DNA of 64,000 nt from an uncultured Flavobacteriaceae bacterium (GCA_947501625.1 CANMWN010000001.1:248001-312000); one strand, 5' to 3'; shown: positions 45,001 through 53,615, numbered from the stretch's first letter. Program-made: numbers and translations. Notes: generated from the sequence alone by a model not told the origin.

Positions 45001-45680
45001 TGAGCAAAACACTTCCAAAAATCAACTTTAAAAATCTAACACCAAACAAGAAAAATCTATTTATTTGGCTCAATGCTGTTTTCCTAATTGTATTACTAAT
45101 TATTGGAAAAGCAGATCCATTAACCATAGTTATGGCTTATTTTCTAGAAACAATAATTATTGGGGTTGTGAATGCATTTAAGATGTACAAAGTAATTTCT
45201 ACCAATCCTAAAGAAGAACAGAAATATGGCACAATACTATTCTTTCTAGTTCATTATTCATTTTTTGTTGCTGTTCAACTCATTTTTGTTTTTGCGTTTT
45301 TAGAAATGAACGATAAAAACTTTAGCCAACCTTTTTACTTATATAAGAATATATCTTACACAATGAGTTTAAAAGGAATGACATTAGTATTAGGTTCAAT
45401 TTTAGTTTATAATCTTGCTGATTATTATTTTAATTTTATCCTTCCAAGAGCTTATAAAAAAACAACAACAGTGATACTTTTTGCGATGCCATATCCAAGA
45501 ATAATCATTCAGCAATTTGCAGTGATTTTAGGAGGTTTTTTTATAATGATTGACTCAGGAATTATGGGAGTAGCAATACTTTTAATTTTAATTAGAACAT
45601 TAATTGAATTACTATTTATAGCCAATCCAAATTCAAAAATATTTGAACTAAAGGACGATTTCAAACCATCAGGTTTTTGA
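45000..45680 (+). CDS. multi-pass membrane protein (DUF6498-like)
   Basis: 226 residues with about six membrane helices (LFIWLNAVFLIVLLIIGKADPL, GTILFFLVHYSFFVAVQLIFVFAFLE, LVLGSILVYNLADYYFNF, VAILLILIRTLIELLFIAN). The conserved-looking motifs AYFLETIIIGVVNAFKM and MPYPRIIIQQFAVILGGF resemble the family called DUF6498, which I recall rather than verified. It is the last gene of the MORN operon, with its start overlapping the YwqK-type gene stop. Confidence 0.75.
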   Translation: MSKTLPKINFKNLTPNKKNLFIWLNAVFLIVLLIIGKADPLTIVMAYFLETIIIGVVNAFKMYKVISTNPKEEQKYGTILFFLVHYSFFVAVQLIFVFAFLEMNDKNFSQPFYLYKNISYTMSLKGMTLVLGSILVYNLADYYFNFILPRAYKKTTTVILFAMPYPRIIIQQFAVILGGFFIMIDSGIMGVAILLILIRTLIELLFIANPNSKIFELKDDFKPSGF

Positions 45681-45844
45681 AAATTACCCGATTTTAGGTA
45701 TTGATTTAATTTCTATGATAACTTTATTTTAACGAATTATTTTTAATTGATTAATTTTAAAGACAAGTTATACTAAAATAAGACCTGCTGAAATACTTTT
45801 ATGACTTCATATTATTTATTCTAAAGAACAGAATATCAGTTAGT

Positions 45845-48025
45845 GTGTTTATCGGTGCTATCTGCATTCTATTTTCATATCTAATATTCACCAAAATCCA
45901 AGTTGATAATTCTATATCTATTTGGTTTTTGGACAATGATGAATCTTATCAGGAATATTTAACTTTTCAAAAAGAGCAAGGCTCAGATGAAATTTTGGTT
46001 TTAATGATTGAGACTGAAAATGCCTATTCAAAAGAACATTTAAAAAAACTTCAAAATCTTCATAAGAAAATTGATAGCATTCCGAATGTGAATGCGACAT
46101 TTAGTTTAGCCAAAGTTCAATATCCAATTTTTGCCAACAATAAAATGCATTTTAAAAATGTATTTACTGAAAAAAGAAGTGAAAAAGCTATAACCAATCT
46201 GTTAAAAAAACTTCCAGGAATAAGAGATAATTTAGTTGCTGATGATAATACTAAAAGCATATTTTTCATTCAATTAAAACCTCTTTCGGATATTGAATCT
46301 AATAAAGATGAATTGCTATATGATATTCGTGCGAATATTGATTCAGAAATCAAAAACTACAAAATTACTGGTGCTCCTATCCTTGTTGAAGAAATAAACA
46401 AATCGGTATCACAAGAATCCTTATTTTTTATTATTCTTATATCAATTCTTGTTACTACACTCCTGCTCTTAATTTTACCTCGCTCTGCATATCTACCAAC
46501 AGCATTAATTACAGTTGGTATTCCTGTAATTATGCTTTTTGGAATTATTGTGATTCTTGGATACAAACTGAATATGATCTCAATGCTCATACCAACAATA
46601 TTGATTGTATATGCCGTAAGTGATGTAATTCATATTATCAATATTTATCATTTACATGTCACTAAATTCCCAAACCAACATAAACATGAGCAAATAAAAG
46701 AAGCGCTTTATAAAAGTCTAAAACCTTGTTTCTATACTACCATTACAACAGTCGTTGGTTACCTTGCATTGTGCTTATCTCCTTTACCTGTTTTTAAGTT
46801 TACGGGAGTTTTTACTTTTTTAGGGTTAATGATTGCGTTTTCACTAGCCTATGTCACAACTGCAATTGGTTTGAGTTTTTTACCTCAAAAAACAACTAAA
46901 AATTCTAAATCATTCCAACTAAAATTAGTTAATATTGAAACTATTCTACATAAAATAAATTACCTTACTACCTATTATAAAAAGACATTATTAGTTGCTT
47001 TTAGCATCATTTTTATCGTTGGAGTTTATGCAGTATCTCTTATCGAAATAAATTCATATTCTATAGATTTATTACATGAAGGAAAAGCAAAAGAAGACTT
47101 AAAAACAATTGAAAACACACTAAATGGTGCATTTAGACTTAGTTTAGATATAAGCAGTAAGGATAAAACTTCATTGATTGATGATAGCACTTTAAACCTC
47201 GTTGAAAAATTTCAAACAGACATCCAAAAAAATGATGAACTAGCTGCTCCCATTTCAATTATTGATTTTAAAAATTTTGTTGAGAAAAGATATCATATTA
47301 AAACATCAACCAAATCAATTCCAACTGATAGTCTGAATTATGACAAAACCACTTTTTTTAAATTAGTTTCAGAAGATTTTTCAAGAATTAGTATCAATGT
47401 AAACGCTAAATCATTAAGTTCAAAATATTTAAAAATTTTATTAAGTAACATCGAAAATTCTTTTAACACAATTTTTAAAGACCAACCAAATATTCAATTA
47501 AAAATCAATGGAACTTCTCCGCTTTATATCAAAATGCACGATTATATTTTGGTAACGCAATTAAGGTCTTTCAGCACTGCAATGATAGTTTCTTTATTAA
47601 TTTTAATATTTTTTATCAAAAATTTTAGAACTAGTTTTTTAGCATTATTGCCAAATTTATTACCCCTAGCATTGACAGCAATTGTCATGTATATTTTTAA
47701 AATCCCAATCGAAGCCTCCAATGCAATGATAGCTCCAATTATGATTGGCATTGCTATGGATGATACTATACATTTGATTCACAAATACAAACAATATAAA
47801 TCAGAGGGTTTATCAGTAATTGAAAGTATGGATAAAGCAATGCTTTACGTAGGAAGAGCATTACTCACCACTACCATAACCTTAGTATTTGGCTTCTCAA
47901 TTTTGCTGTTCAGCAAGTTAATAAATATGCAAGAGTTTGGATTTTTATGTGCAATAACTATACTTTTTGCCTTAGTTGCCGATGGAATAGTACTTCCTGC
48001 CCTTATAAAAACATTTGACAAATAA
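45845..48025 (+). CDS. RND/MMPL-family membrane transporter
   Basis: 726 residues from a GTG at 45845. Two homologous halves, each with a large periplasmic loop and a six-helix bundle, typify the RND superfamily (SSFIILISILVTTLLLLI-type helices; MYIFKIPIEASNAMIAPIMIGIAMDDTIHLIHKY contains the conserved Gly-x-x-x-Asp-Asp of helix 4 in the MMPL/HpnN type). Such proteins export lipids or small hydrophobic molecules using the proton gradient. The frame is open upstream to 45782 and encodes a convincing membrane-proximal helix (LLKYFYDFILFILKNRISVS) that precedes helix 1 in this family, but contains no ATG, GTG or TTG; the true start may be an unusual codon. There is no membrane fusion protein or outer membrane channel gene next to it. 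Confidence 0.85.
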   Translation: MFIGAICILFSYLIFTKIQVDNSISIWFLDNDESYQEYLTFQKEQGSDEILVLMIETENAYSKEHLKKLQNLHKKIDSIPNVNATFSLAKVQYPIFANNKMHFKNVFTEKRSEKAITNLLKKLPGIRDNLVADDNTKSIFFIQLKPLSDIESNKDELLYDIRANIDSEIKNYKITGAPILVEEINKSVSQESLFFIILISILVTTLLLLILPRSAYLPTALITVGIPVIMLFGIIVILGYKLNMISMLIPTILIVYAVSDVIHIINIYHLHVTKFPNQHKHEQIKEALYKSLKPCFYTTITTVVGYLALCLSPLPVFKFTGVFTFLGLMIAFSLAYVTTAIGLSFLPQKTTKNSKSFQLKLVNIETILHKINYLTTYYKKTLLVAFSIIFIVGVYAVSLIEINSYSIDLLHEGKAKEDLKTIENTLNGAFRLSLDISSKDKTSLIDDSTLNLVEKFQTDIQKNDELAAPISIIDFKNFVEKRYHIKTSTKSIPTDSLNYDKTTFFKLVSEDFSRISINVNAKSLSSKYLKILLSNIENSFNTIFKDQPNIQLKINGTSPLYIKMHDYILVTQLRSFSTAMIVSLLILIFFIKNFRTSFLALLPNLLPLALTAIVMYIFKIPIEASNAMIAPIMIGIAMDDTIHLIHKYKQYKSEGLSVIESMDKAMLYVGRALLTTTITLVFGFSILLFSKLINMQEFGFLCAITILFALVADGIVLPALIKTFDK

Positions 48026-48054
48026 AAAAGAGAAGTCTTAAACTTCTCTTTTTT
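48024..48054. terminator. bidirectional intrinsic terminator between the MMPL and rhodanese genes
   Basis: A 13-bp perfect stem (AAAAAAGAGAAGT / ACTTCTCTTTTTT) with a short loop gives a T-run on both strands and lies exactly between the two convergent stop codons. Confidence 0.88.
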
Positions 48055-48055
48055 A

Positions 48056-48370
48056 TTAATTATTTACATATTGTGCAACGTTTTGCCAAGGCCCTCCGTT
48101 GATTACATCTACATCTTCATCTGATAAAATTTCCATTGCCATTCCACTTCTACCTCCGCTTCTACAAACAGTAATAACTGGTTTATTAAAGTTTTTAATT
48201 TCAGCAATATTTTTTTCTATTGTATCTAAGACAATATTATGAGAACCTTGAACATGCCCTTCATTAAATTCAGCAACTGTTCTTACATCAATAACAACTG
48301 CACCCTTATTTAAATATTCTTGAATATCATCCATCGTATTACTTCTTTTAAATAGATTAAAAAATCCCAT
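48056..48370 (-). CDS. rhodanese-like sulfurtransferase domain protein
   Basis: 104 residues, a single rhodanese domain: VVIDVRTVAEFNEGHVQGSHNI and the active-site loop VCRSGGRSG with Cys69. Single-domain rhodaneses transfer sulfane sulfur to cyanide, thioredoxin or other thiols in the cytoplasm. There is no signal peptide; the hydrophobic start MGFFNLFKRS is too short. It stands alone, divergent from the TetR gene with a 73-bp gap. Symbols such as glpE or pspE are not assigned because the context is absent. Confidence 0.9.
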   Translation of the reverse strand: MGFFNLFKRSNTMDDIQEYLNKGAVVIDVRTVAEFNEGHVQGSHNIVLDTIEKNIAEIKNFNKPVITVCRSGGRSGMAMEILSDEDVDVINGGPWQNVAQYVNN

Positions 48371-48443
48371 TATTAAATTTTTGATAAAAATAAAAAAGAA
48401 TTAGCAATCTATAAATCAAATTGATTTAATTATTTTTGAGAAG

Positions 48444-49013
48444 ATGAAAAAAGAAAACAGAAAAGAAGAAATTATATTAACAGCAACAAAACTCTTTAAA
48501 AAAAAGGGTTACAGTGCTGTTACCATGAGAGATCTTGCCAAAGAAATGGGTATAAAAGCGGCAAGTCTCTACAATCACATTAAATCAAAACAAGATATCC
48601 TTACTAATATAATTATTTCCCTTGCCGAAGAATTTACTAGTGAAATGAATGATATTTTAAATTCTGATTTAAATTCTATTGACAAATTGAATAAGATTAT
48701 TGCCGTACATGTGAAAATTACGAGCAACAATCCCAATGGTATGGCTTCTTTGAATAATGATTGGATGCATCTTGAAGAAAAATTAGACTATTATTTAACG
48801 CTTCGAACAAAGTATGAAGATGATTTTAGAGAAATCATTAAACAAGGTATCTCAAGTAATGAAATCATTGATTCAAATCCTGAAATTATGCTTTTTTCAA
48901 TGCTCTCTACACTTCGCTCATTATATCTATGGATTCCTAAAAAAGAAGACATAAATCCAACAGAACTGGCGAATAACCTTGGATTGGTATTGATTAATGG
49001 AGTTAAAAAATAA
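48444..49013 (+). CDS. TetR-family transcriptional repressor, probable regulator of the paa operon
   Basis: 189 residues: N-terminal helix-turn-helix (ILTATKLFKKKGYSAVTMRDLAKEMGIKAASLYNHIKSK) and an all-helical ligand domain. It sits immediately upstream of paaE in the same direction, separated by a 56-bp palindrome that is the best candidate for its operator. By analogy with PaaR-type regulators the inducer is probably phenylacetyl-CoA, but this is inferred. A TATTTTTG box at 48431-48438 lies only 6 nt before its ATG, implying a very short or absent leader; a small inverted repeat AAATCAA-A-TTGATTT lies just upstream (48413-48427). Confidence 0.92.
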   Translation: MKKENRKEEIILTATKLFKKKGYSAVTMRDLAKEMGIKAASLYNHIKSKQDILTNIIISLAEEFTSEMNDILNSDLNSIDKLNKIIAVHVKITSNNPNGMASLNNDWMHLEEKLDYYLTLRTKYEDDFREIIKQGISSNEIIDSNPEIMLFSMLSTLRSLYLWIPKKEDINPTELANNLGLVLINGVKK

Positions 49014-49028
49014 AATATTTACTATTTT

Positions 49029-49084
49029 TTTGTAAATTTGTAATCTAAACTAACGGTTGTTAGTTTAGATTACAAATTTACAAA
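49029..49084. promoter_or_regulatory. 56-bp palindromic operator/promoter of the paa operon
   Basis: Two 26-nt arms are perfect inverted copies around a 4-nt centre, GGTT (core CTAAC-GGTT-GTTAG). The left arm contains TAAATTTG (49033-49040), a perfect -7 box; symmetry creates the same box on the other strand. The right arm ends on the A of the paaE start codon. The transcription start would fall near the palindrome centre, so a repressor bound here blocks it. The T-run lies before, not after, the repeat, so it is not the tetR terminator. Confidence 0.8.
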
Positions 49085-50154
49085 TGGCAGATTTTCATAA
49101 AGTAACAATTGCGGACATCTATAAAGAAACAAAAGATACAGTCGTTGTTGAATTTGATATTCCTGAACAACTACAAGAAAACTTTAGTTTTAAACAAGGA
49201 CAGCATTTAACACTTCGTAAAATAATAAATGATGAAGATGTTAGACGTTCCTATTCATTATGTACAAGTCCATTAGATAATGAATGGAAAGTAGCAATAA
49301 AGCAAATTCCTGGAGGCGTTTTTTCAACTTTTGCAAATAATGATTTAAAGCGAGGTGATGCAATAGAGTTGATGGAACCAACAGGACACTTTTATGTAGA
49401 TATTCAACCTACATCTTCTAAAAACTATATTGCTTTTGCTGCAGGTAGTGGTATTACACCAATGTTGTCAATAATTAAAACACACTTACATGCCGAGCCA
49501 AATAGTACCTTTAAATTATTTTATTTAAACAGAACTGTAAAATCAATCATATTTAAAGAAGAAATTGAGCAATTAAAAAACGAATTTTTTGATCGCTTTC
49601 AAGTATTTTATTTTTTGACTAAAGAACAGAGAGATATTTCTTTTTTAAATGGTCGTTTTGATACTGAAAAACTAAGTGTATTAACCAAAACCTTTATAGA
49701 CATTCCTGATACAGACCATGCATTTATCTGTGGACCGCAAGACATGATTTTCTTAATTAGAGATCATTTAGAAAATGCTGGGCTTGATAAAAACAAAATT
49801 CATTACGAATTGTTTTTCTCAGGAAGTCCCGATGACAATAAACATATTGCAGAAGTATTAGAAAACAAAGTTGAAGGAACTGATGTAACGATTGTTGATG
49901 GTGGAAAAGAATTCCATTTTATTATGGAAAATGAATATGACAATATTCTAGATGGTGCTTTGGCTGCTGGTGCAGATTTACCTTTTGCTTGTAAAGGTGG
50001 AGTTTGTAGCACATGCAAATGCAGAGTAATTGAAGGTTCAGTAGAAATGAAAATCAATTATGCATTGGATGAAAAAGAAGTATCACAAAAATTGGTGTTA
50101 AGTTGCCAAGCAGTTCCAACTACTGAAAAAGTAGTTGTAGATTTTGACGTATAA
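49084..50154 (+). CDS. paaE: phenylacetyl-CoA epoxidase reductase subunit PaaE
   Basis: 356 residues. FAD-binding domain (RRSYSLCTSP), NAD(P)H-binding domain (FAAGSGITPMLSIIKTHL, FICGPQDMI) and a C-terminal plant-type [2Fe-2S] ferredoxin domain with Cys in CKGGVCSTCKCRV and LSCQAVP. It passes electrons from NADPH to the di-iron PaaA subunit for ring epoxidation of phenylacetyl-CoA. First gene of the operon, starting directly at the palindromic operator, which leaves no room for a ribosome binding site other than the A/T-rich leader. The E-first gene order differs from the paaABCDE of E. coli. Confidence 0.95.
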   Translation: MADFHKVTIADIYKETKDTVVVEFDIPEQLQENFSFKQGQHLTLRKIINDEDVRRSYSLCTSPLDNEWKVAIKQIPGGVFSTFANNDLKRGDAIELMEPTGHFYVDIQPTSSKNYIAFAAGSGITPMLSIIKTHLHAEPNSTFKLFYLNRTVKSIIFKEEIEQLKNEFFDRFQVFYFLTKEQRDISFLNGRFDTEKLSVLTKTFIDIPDTDHAFICGPQDMIFLIRDHLENAGLDKNKIHYELFFSGSPDDNKHIAEVLENKVEGTDVTIVDGGKEFHFIMENEYDNILDGALAAGADLPFACKGGVCSTCKCRVIEGSVEMKINYALDEKEVSQKLVLSCQAVPTTEKVVVDFDV

Positions 50155-50172
50155 AAATTAAAACTCAATCGT

Positions 50173-51138
50173 ATGAGTGAAGAACAAATAAAATTGGAGG
50201 CTGAGCGTAGTCGAAGTCTAGAAGATCAATTTGAAGCACGTATAGCACGTGATGAAAAAATTGAACCTAAAGATTGGATGCCTGAAAAGTATCGAAAAAC
50301 ACATATTAGGCAGATGTCTCAACATGCGCATTCTGAAATTGTAGGTATGCTTCCAGAAGGAAATTGGATAACAAGAGCGCCATCGTTACGAAGAAAAGTT
50401 GCTTTATTGGCTAAAGTTCAAGACGAAGCAGGACATGGATTATATTTATATTCTGCTTGTGAAACTTTAGGAGTTTCTCGTGACGAATTATATGAACAAT
50501 TACATTCTGGAAAAGCAAAGTATTCTAGTATTTTCAATTACCCTACAATTACTTGGGCTGATATGGGTGCTATAGGTTGGTTAGTTGATGGAGCCGCAAT
50601 TATAAATCAAGTGCCATTATGTAATACTTCGTATGGACCTTATGCAAGAGCCATGATTCGAGTGTGTAAAGAAGAGAGTTTTCACCAACGTCAAGGTTAT
50701 GAAATCATGATCAAATTGGCCAATGGTACTCCTGAGCAAAAAGAAATGGCACAAGATGCATTGAACCGTTGGTGGTGGCCATCTTTGATGATGCTAGGAC
50801 CTACTGATGATGTTTCAGTACATACTGAACAATCTATGAAGTGGAAATTAAAACGTAAGTCGAATGACGATTTACGTCAGCAATTTATTGACCAAACTGT
50901 TCCTCAAGCAGATTTAATTGGGCTTACAATTCCTGATTCAGATTTAAAATGGAATGAAGAACGTAAGAGTTATGATTTTGGAGAAATAAATTGGGATGAG
51001 TTCTGGCAGGTTGTTAAAGGTCATGGGCCAATGAATAAAGAACGAATGAAAGCAAGAGTTGGAGCGTGGGAACGCGGAGAATGGGTTCGTGATGCTGCAA
51101 TGACTCATGCTAAAAAGAAACAAAAACAAGCAGTTTAA
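50173..51138 (+). CDS. paaA: phenylacetyl-CoA epoxidase catalytic subunit PaaA
   Basis: 321 residues of the ferritin-like di-iron oxygenase fold. Iron-ligand motifs are visible: [31 protein letters not shown] (ExxH) and [15 protein letters not shown] (ExxxH-type). It inserts one oxygen atom from O2 into the aromatic ring of phenylacetyl-CoA to give the 1,2-epoxide. The chain matches the family length and is highly conserved. It lies 18 nt after paaE. Confidence 0.97.
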   Translation: MSEEQIKLEAERSRSLEDQFEARIARDEKIEPKDWMPEKYRKTHIRQMSQHAHSEIVGMLPEGNWITRAPSLRRKVALLAKVQDEAGHGLYLYSACETLGVSRDELYEQLHSGKAKYSSIFNYPTITWADMGAIGWLVDGAAIINQVPLCNTSYGPYARAMIRVCKEESFHQRQGYEIMIKLANGTPEQKEMAQDALNRWWWPSLMMLGPTDDVSVHTEQSMKWKLKRKSNDDLRQQFIDQTVPQADLIGLTIPDSDLKWNEERKSYDFGEINWDEFWQVVKGHGPMNKERMKARVGAWERGEWVRDAAMTHAKKKQKQAV

Positions 51139-51150
51139 AAAATTTAAAAA

Positions 51151-51438
51151 ATGTCAACAAAAAACTGGCCTCTTTGGGAAGTCTTCGTAAGAAGTAAAAA
51201 CGGATTAGAACATCGTCATTTTGGAAGTCTTCATGCTGCTGATGCAGAAATGGCTCTGGAAAATGCTAGAGATGTATATACTAGAAGAAATGAAGGTGTT
51301 AGTATTTGGGTAGTAGAATCAAAAAATATCACTGCTTCAAATCCAGAAAATAATGGAGAATTATTTGAACCTGCTCAAGATAAAATCTATCGTCACCCAA
51401 CATTTTATGATTTACCAGACGAAGTAAAACACATGTAA
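51151..51438 (+). CDS. paaB: phenylacetyl-CoA epoxidase subunit PaaB
   Basis: 95 residues, the normal small-subunit length. Conserved start NWPLWEVFVRSKNGLEHRHFGSLHAADAEMAL and VYTRRNEGVSIWVV. PaaB bridges the PaaA/PaaC heterodimers in the multicomponent epoxidase. It is 12 nt after paaA. A hairpin repeat (51447-51466) begins 8 nt after its stop. Confidence 0.96.
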   Translation: MSTKNWPLWEVFVRSKNGLEHRHFGSLHAADAEMALENARDVYTRRNEGVSIWVVESKNITASNPENNGELFEPAQDKIYRHPTFYDLPDEVKHM

Positions 51439-51446
51439 TAATTGTC

Positions 51447-51466
51447 ATTCCTGCGAAAGCAGGAAT
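51447..51466. repeat. ATTCCTGC-type hairpin repeat, copy 1 (paaB-paaC)
   Basis: ATTCCTGC-GAAA-GCAGGAAT: a perfect 8-bp stem with a 4-nt loop, preceded by GTC and followed by CTCATTAAG. The same hairpin family occurs at 52798, 55175, 57190 and 57550. No T-run follows, so it is not a terminator. Confidence 0.9.
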
Positions 51467-51482
51467 CTCATTAAGAGAAACT

Positions 51483-52235
51483 ATGAATAACAATTTATAT
51501 AAATACATTTTGGGAATTGCTGACAATTCTTTAATTCTTGGACAGAGATTAGGAGAATTATGTGGTCACGGACCTAGCCTTGAAACTGATATTGCCTGTA
51601 CAAATATCTCTTTAGATTTATTTGGGCAAGTACGTAGTTACTATCAATATGCTGCCAAAGTTATAGGTGATGGAAGAACGGAAGATGATATTGCTATGCT
51701 TCGAAAAGAAAGAGAATATGTAAATGTTTTATTAGTTGAACAACCAAATACTGACTTTGCATATACTATAGGACGTCAATTTTTATTTGATGTATATCAT
51801 TATTTGCTTTTAAACAAATTACAAAATAGTCATGATTTAACTCTCTCTGCAATTGCTAAAAAATCAATTAAGGAAGTAAGTTATCATCAACGTTTTTCTA
51901 CAGATTGGGTAAAACGTTTGGGAGATGGGACAGAAGTAAGCCATCAAAAAATGCAAGAAGCAATCGATGGATTGTGGACCTATACTGATGAATTATTTCA
52001 TCAAACAGAAGCAGATAAAATAATGGTTTCAGAAGGAGTTGGAGTTGATGTAACTTCGTTGAAAGAACAATATTATGCAATTGTTTCTAAAATTTTAGAA
52101 GATGCAACTTTAAAAACACCTGAATCAAAATGGTTTCAAAAAGGAGGGAAACAAGGTATACATACAGAACATTTAGGTTATTTATTAAGTGATTTACAAT
52201 ATATGCAGCGAGCATATCCAAATATGGAATGGTAA
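51483..52235 (+). CDS. paaC: phenylacetyl-CoA epoxidase structural subunit PaaC
   Basis: 250 residues of the ferritin-like fold related to PaaA but without a full iron site. Family motifs: LGQRLGELCGHGPSLETDIACTNISLDLFGQ and SYHQRFSTDWVKRLGDGT. It forms the stable heterodimer with PaaA. The ATG lies 16 nt after hairpin copy 1. Its end overlaps paaD by 7 nt, showing translational coupling. Confidence 0.96.
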   Translation: MNNNLYKYILGIADNSLILGQRLGELCGHGPSLETDIACTNISLDLFGQVRSYYQYAAKVIGDGRTEDDIAMLRKEREYVNVLLVEQPNTDFAYTIGRQFLFDVYHYLLLNKLQNSHDLTLSAIAKKSIKEVSYHQRFSTDWVKRLGDGTEVSHQKMQEAIDGLWTYTDELFHQTEADKIMVSEGVGVDVTSLKEQYYAIVSKILEDATLKTPESKWFQKGGKQGIHTEHLGYLLSDLQYMQRAYPNMEW

Positions 52236-52729
52236 GTACTGAACAACATATAAACCAACTATTATTTCCTATTCTAGAACAAGTTTCTGATCCAGAAATT
52301 CCTGTTTTATCAATAATGGAAATGGGAGTTGTGAGATCTGCTATAATTGAAAATGATATTGTGAAAGTTCAAATCACACCAACATACAGTGGTTGTCCTG
52401 CAATGGATGTTATAGGTGACGATATAAAAAAAGTATTAAGCGAAAATGGATATAATTCTGAAGTAGAATTAATTCTCGCTCCTGCTTGGACTACTGATTG
52501 GATTACACCAAAAGGAAGAAAAGCACTAGAAGAATACGGGATTGCAGCACCTTTAGATGCTGAAGCTGATAAAAGTGTATTGCTTGATGGAAAAAGATTA
52601 GTAAAATGTACTAATTGTAATTCTAAAAACACACGATTAATAAGTCAATTTGGATCAACAGCATGTAAAGCACAATTTCAGTGTGATGATTGCCAAGAAC
52701 CTTTTGATTATTTTAAATGTTTGAAATGA
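52229..52729 (+). CDS. paaD: phenylacetyl-CoA epoxidase maturation factor PaaD
   Basis: 166 residues: a DUF59/MIP18 domain (VSDPEIPVLSIMEMGVVRS, TPTYSGCPAMDVI) followed by a C-terminal zinc-finger-like part with CTNC, CKAQFQCDDC. PaaD is thought to help assemble the iron-sulfur or di-iron centre of the epoxidase. It overlaps paaC. The 100-nt gap to paaG holds two unrelated repeat elements. Confidence 0.95.
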   Translation: MVSTEQHINQLLFPILEQVSDPEIPVLSIMEMGVVRSAIIENDIVKVQITPTYSGCPAMDVIGDDIKKVLSENGYNSEVELILAPAWTTDWITPKGRKALEEYGIAAPLDAEADKSVLLDGKRLVKCTNCNSKNTRLISQFGSTACKAQFQCDDCQEPFDYFKCLK

Positions 52730-52734
52730 CAACT

Positions 52735-52770
52735 TGTTGTCACCTTGAGCAGAGTCGAAAGGTCTCAGCA
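52735..52770. repeat. dispersed-repeat-like sequence of a second type (paaD-paaG gap)
   Basis: TTGTCACCTTGAGCAGAGTC followed by GAAAGGTCTC resembles a short repeat widely scattered in bacterial genomes (GTCATCCTGAGC...GTCGAAGG type). The ends ACCTT and AAGGT can pair. Only one copy is seen in this window, so the call rests on recalled similarity. Confidence 0.5.
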
Positions 52771-52797
52771 TGAAAAAACAGAAGTTAAATTAATAAG

Positions 52798-52817
52798 ATT
52801 CCTGTTTTCACAGGAAT
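52798..52817. repeat. ATTCCTG-type hairpin repeat, copy 2 (paaD-paaG)
   Basis: ATTCCTGT-TTTC-ACAGGAAT: perfect 8-bp stem. Relative to copy 1 the eighth pair is T-A instead of C-G and the loop is the complement (TTTC against GAAA), so the element is inverted in orientation. The compensatory change keeps the stem intact. Confidence 0.85.
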
Positions 52818-52829
52818 AAAAACATAGGT

Positions 52830-53615
52830 ATGAGCAATAATTCAATTCTATTAAAAATTGAAAATAAAATAGCGTACATCACGCTAAATAGACCAGAAGT
52901 ATTCAATAGTTTCAATCGTGAAATGGCATTTTTATTACACGATACATTAGACGCTTGCGAAAACAATAAAGATGTAAGAGCAATTGTGCTTACAGGAAAC
53001 GGAAAAGCATTTTGTGCAGGTCAAGACCTAAAAGAAGTTACAGATCCAGAATTAAATCCTGGATTTAAAAAAATATTAGAAGAGCATTACAATCCTATTA
53101 TTACTAGGATTCGTGCAATTAAAAAACCAATTATTGGCGCAATAAATGGCGTTGCTGCTGGTGCAGGAGCAAATATCGCTTTGGCATGTGATGTGGTTGT
53201 TGCTCACGAAAAAGTAAGTTTTATCCAAGCATTTAGTTTAATAGGTTTAGTGCCTGACAGTGCTGGAACTTTCTTTTTACCAAGACTCATAGGTTTCCAA
53301 AAAGCATTAGCGTTAGCAATGCTTGGAGATAAAATAGCTGCTGAAGAAGCAGAAAAAATGGGGATGATTTACAAGATGGTTCCTCTTGAAAATTTTGAAG
53401 AAGAGGTGAATAAATTGGCTTTAAAAATGGCAAATATGCCAACCAAAGCATTAGGAATGATTAAAGAATTATTTAATCAGTCAATGAATAACACTTTAGA
53501 AGACCAACTTGCTTTAGAATCTAAATTACAAATAGAAGCAGCGCAAAGTAATGATTATGCTGAAGGTGTTGCTGCATTTATTGAAAAAAGAAAACCAAAT
53601 TTTAAAGGAAACTAA
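52830..53615 (+). CDS. paaG: 1,2-epoxyphenylacetyl-CoA isomerase PaaG
   Basis: 261 residues of the crotonase fold. The oxyanion segments FCAGQDLKEV and GVAAGAGANIALACD are present; the two Glu residues of true hydratases are replaced (Asn in GAGANIAL, Phe in the SFIQAF segment), while the Asp of GLVPDSAG matches the catalytic Asp of PaaG isomerases. It converts the ring epoxide to the oxepin and later shifts a double bond. It is directly followed by paaH with no gap. Confidence 0.93.
   Translation: MSNNSILLKIENKIAYITLNRPEVFNSFNREMAFLLHDTLDACENNKDVRAIVLTGNGKAFCAGQDLKEVTDPELNPGFKKILEEHYNPIITRIRAIKKPIIGAINGVAAGAGANIALACDVVVAHEKVSFIQAFSLIGLVPDSAGTFFLPRLIGFQKALALAMLGDKIAAEEAEKMGMIYKMVPLENFEEEVNKLALKMANMPTKALGMIKELFNQSMNNTLEDQLALESKLQIEAAQSNDYAEGVAAFIEKRKPNFKGN

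Noticed and set aside
49029-49084. The long palindrome as a terminator of the tetR gene
   Set aside because: The T-run precedes the stem instead of following it, and the right arm runs into the paaE start codon; an operator/promoter fits better.
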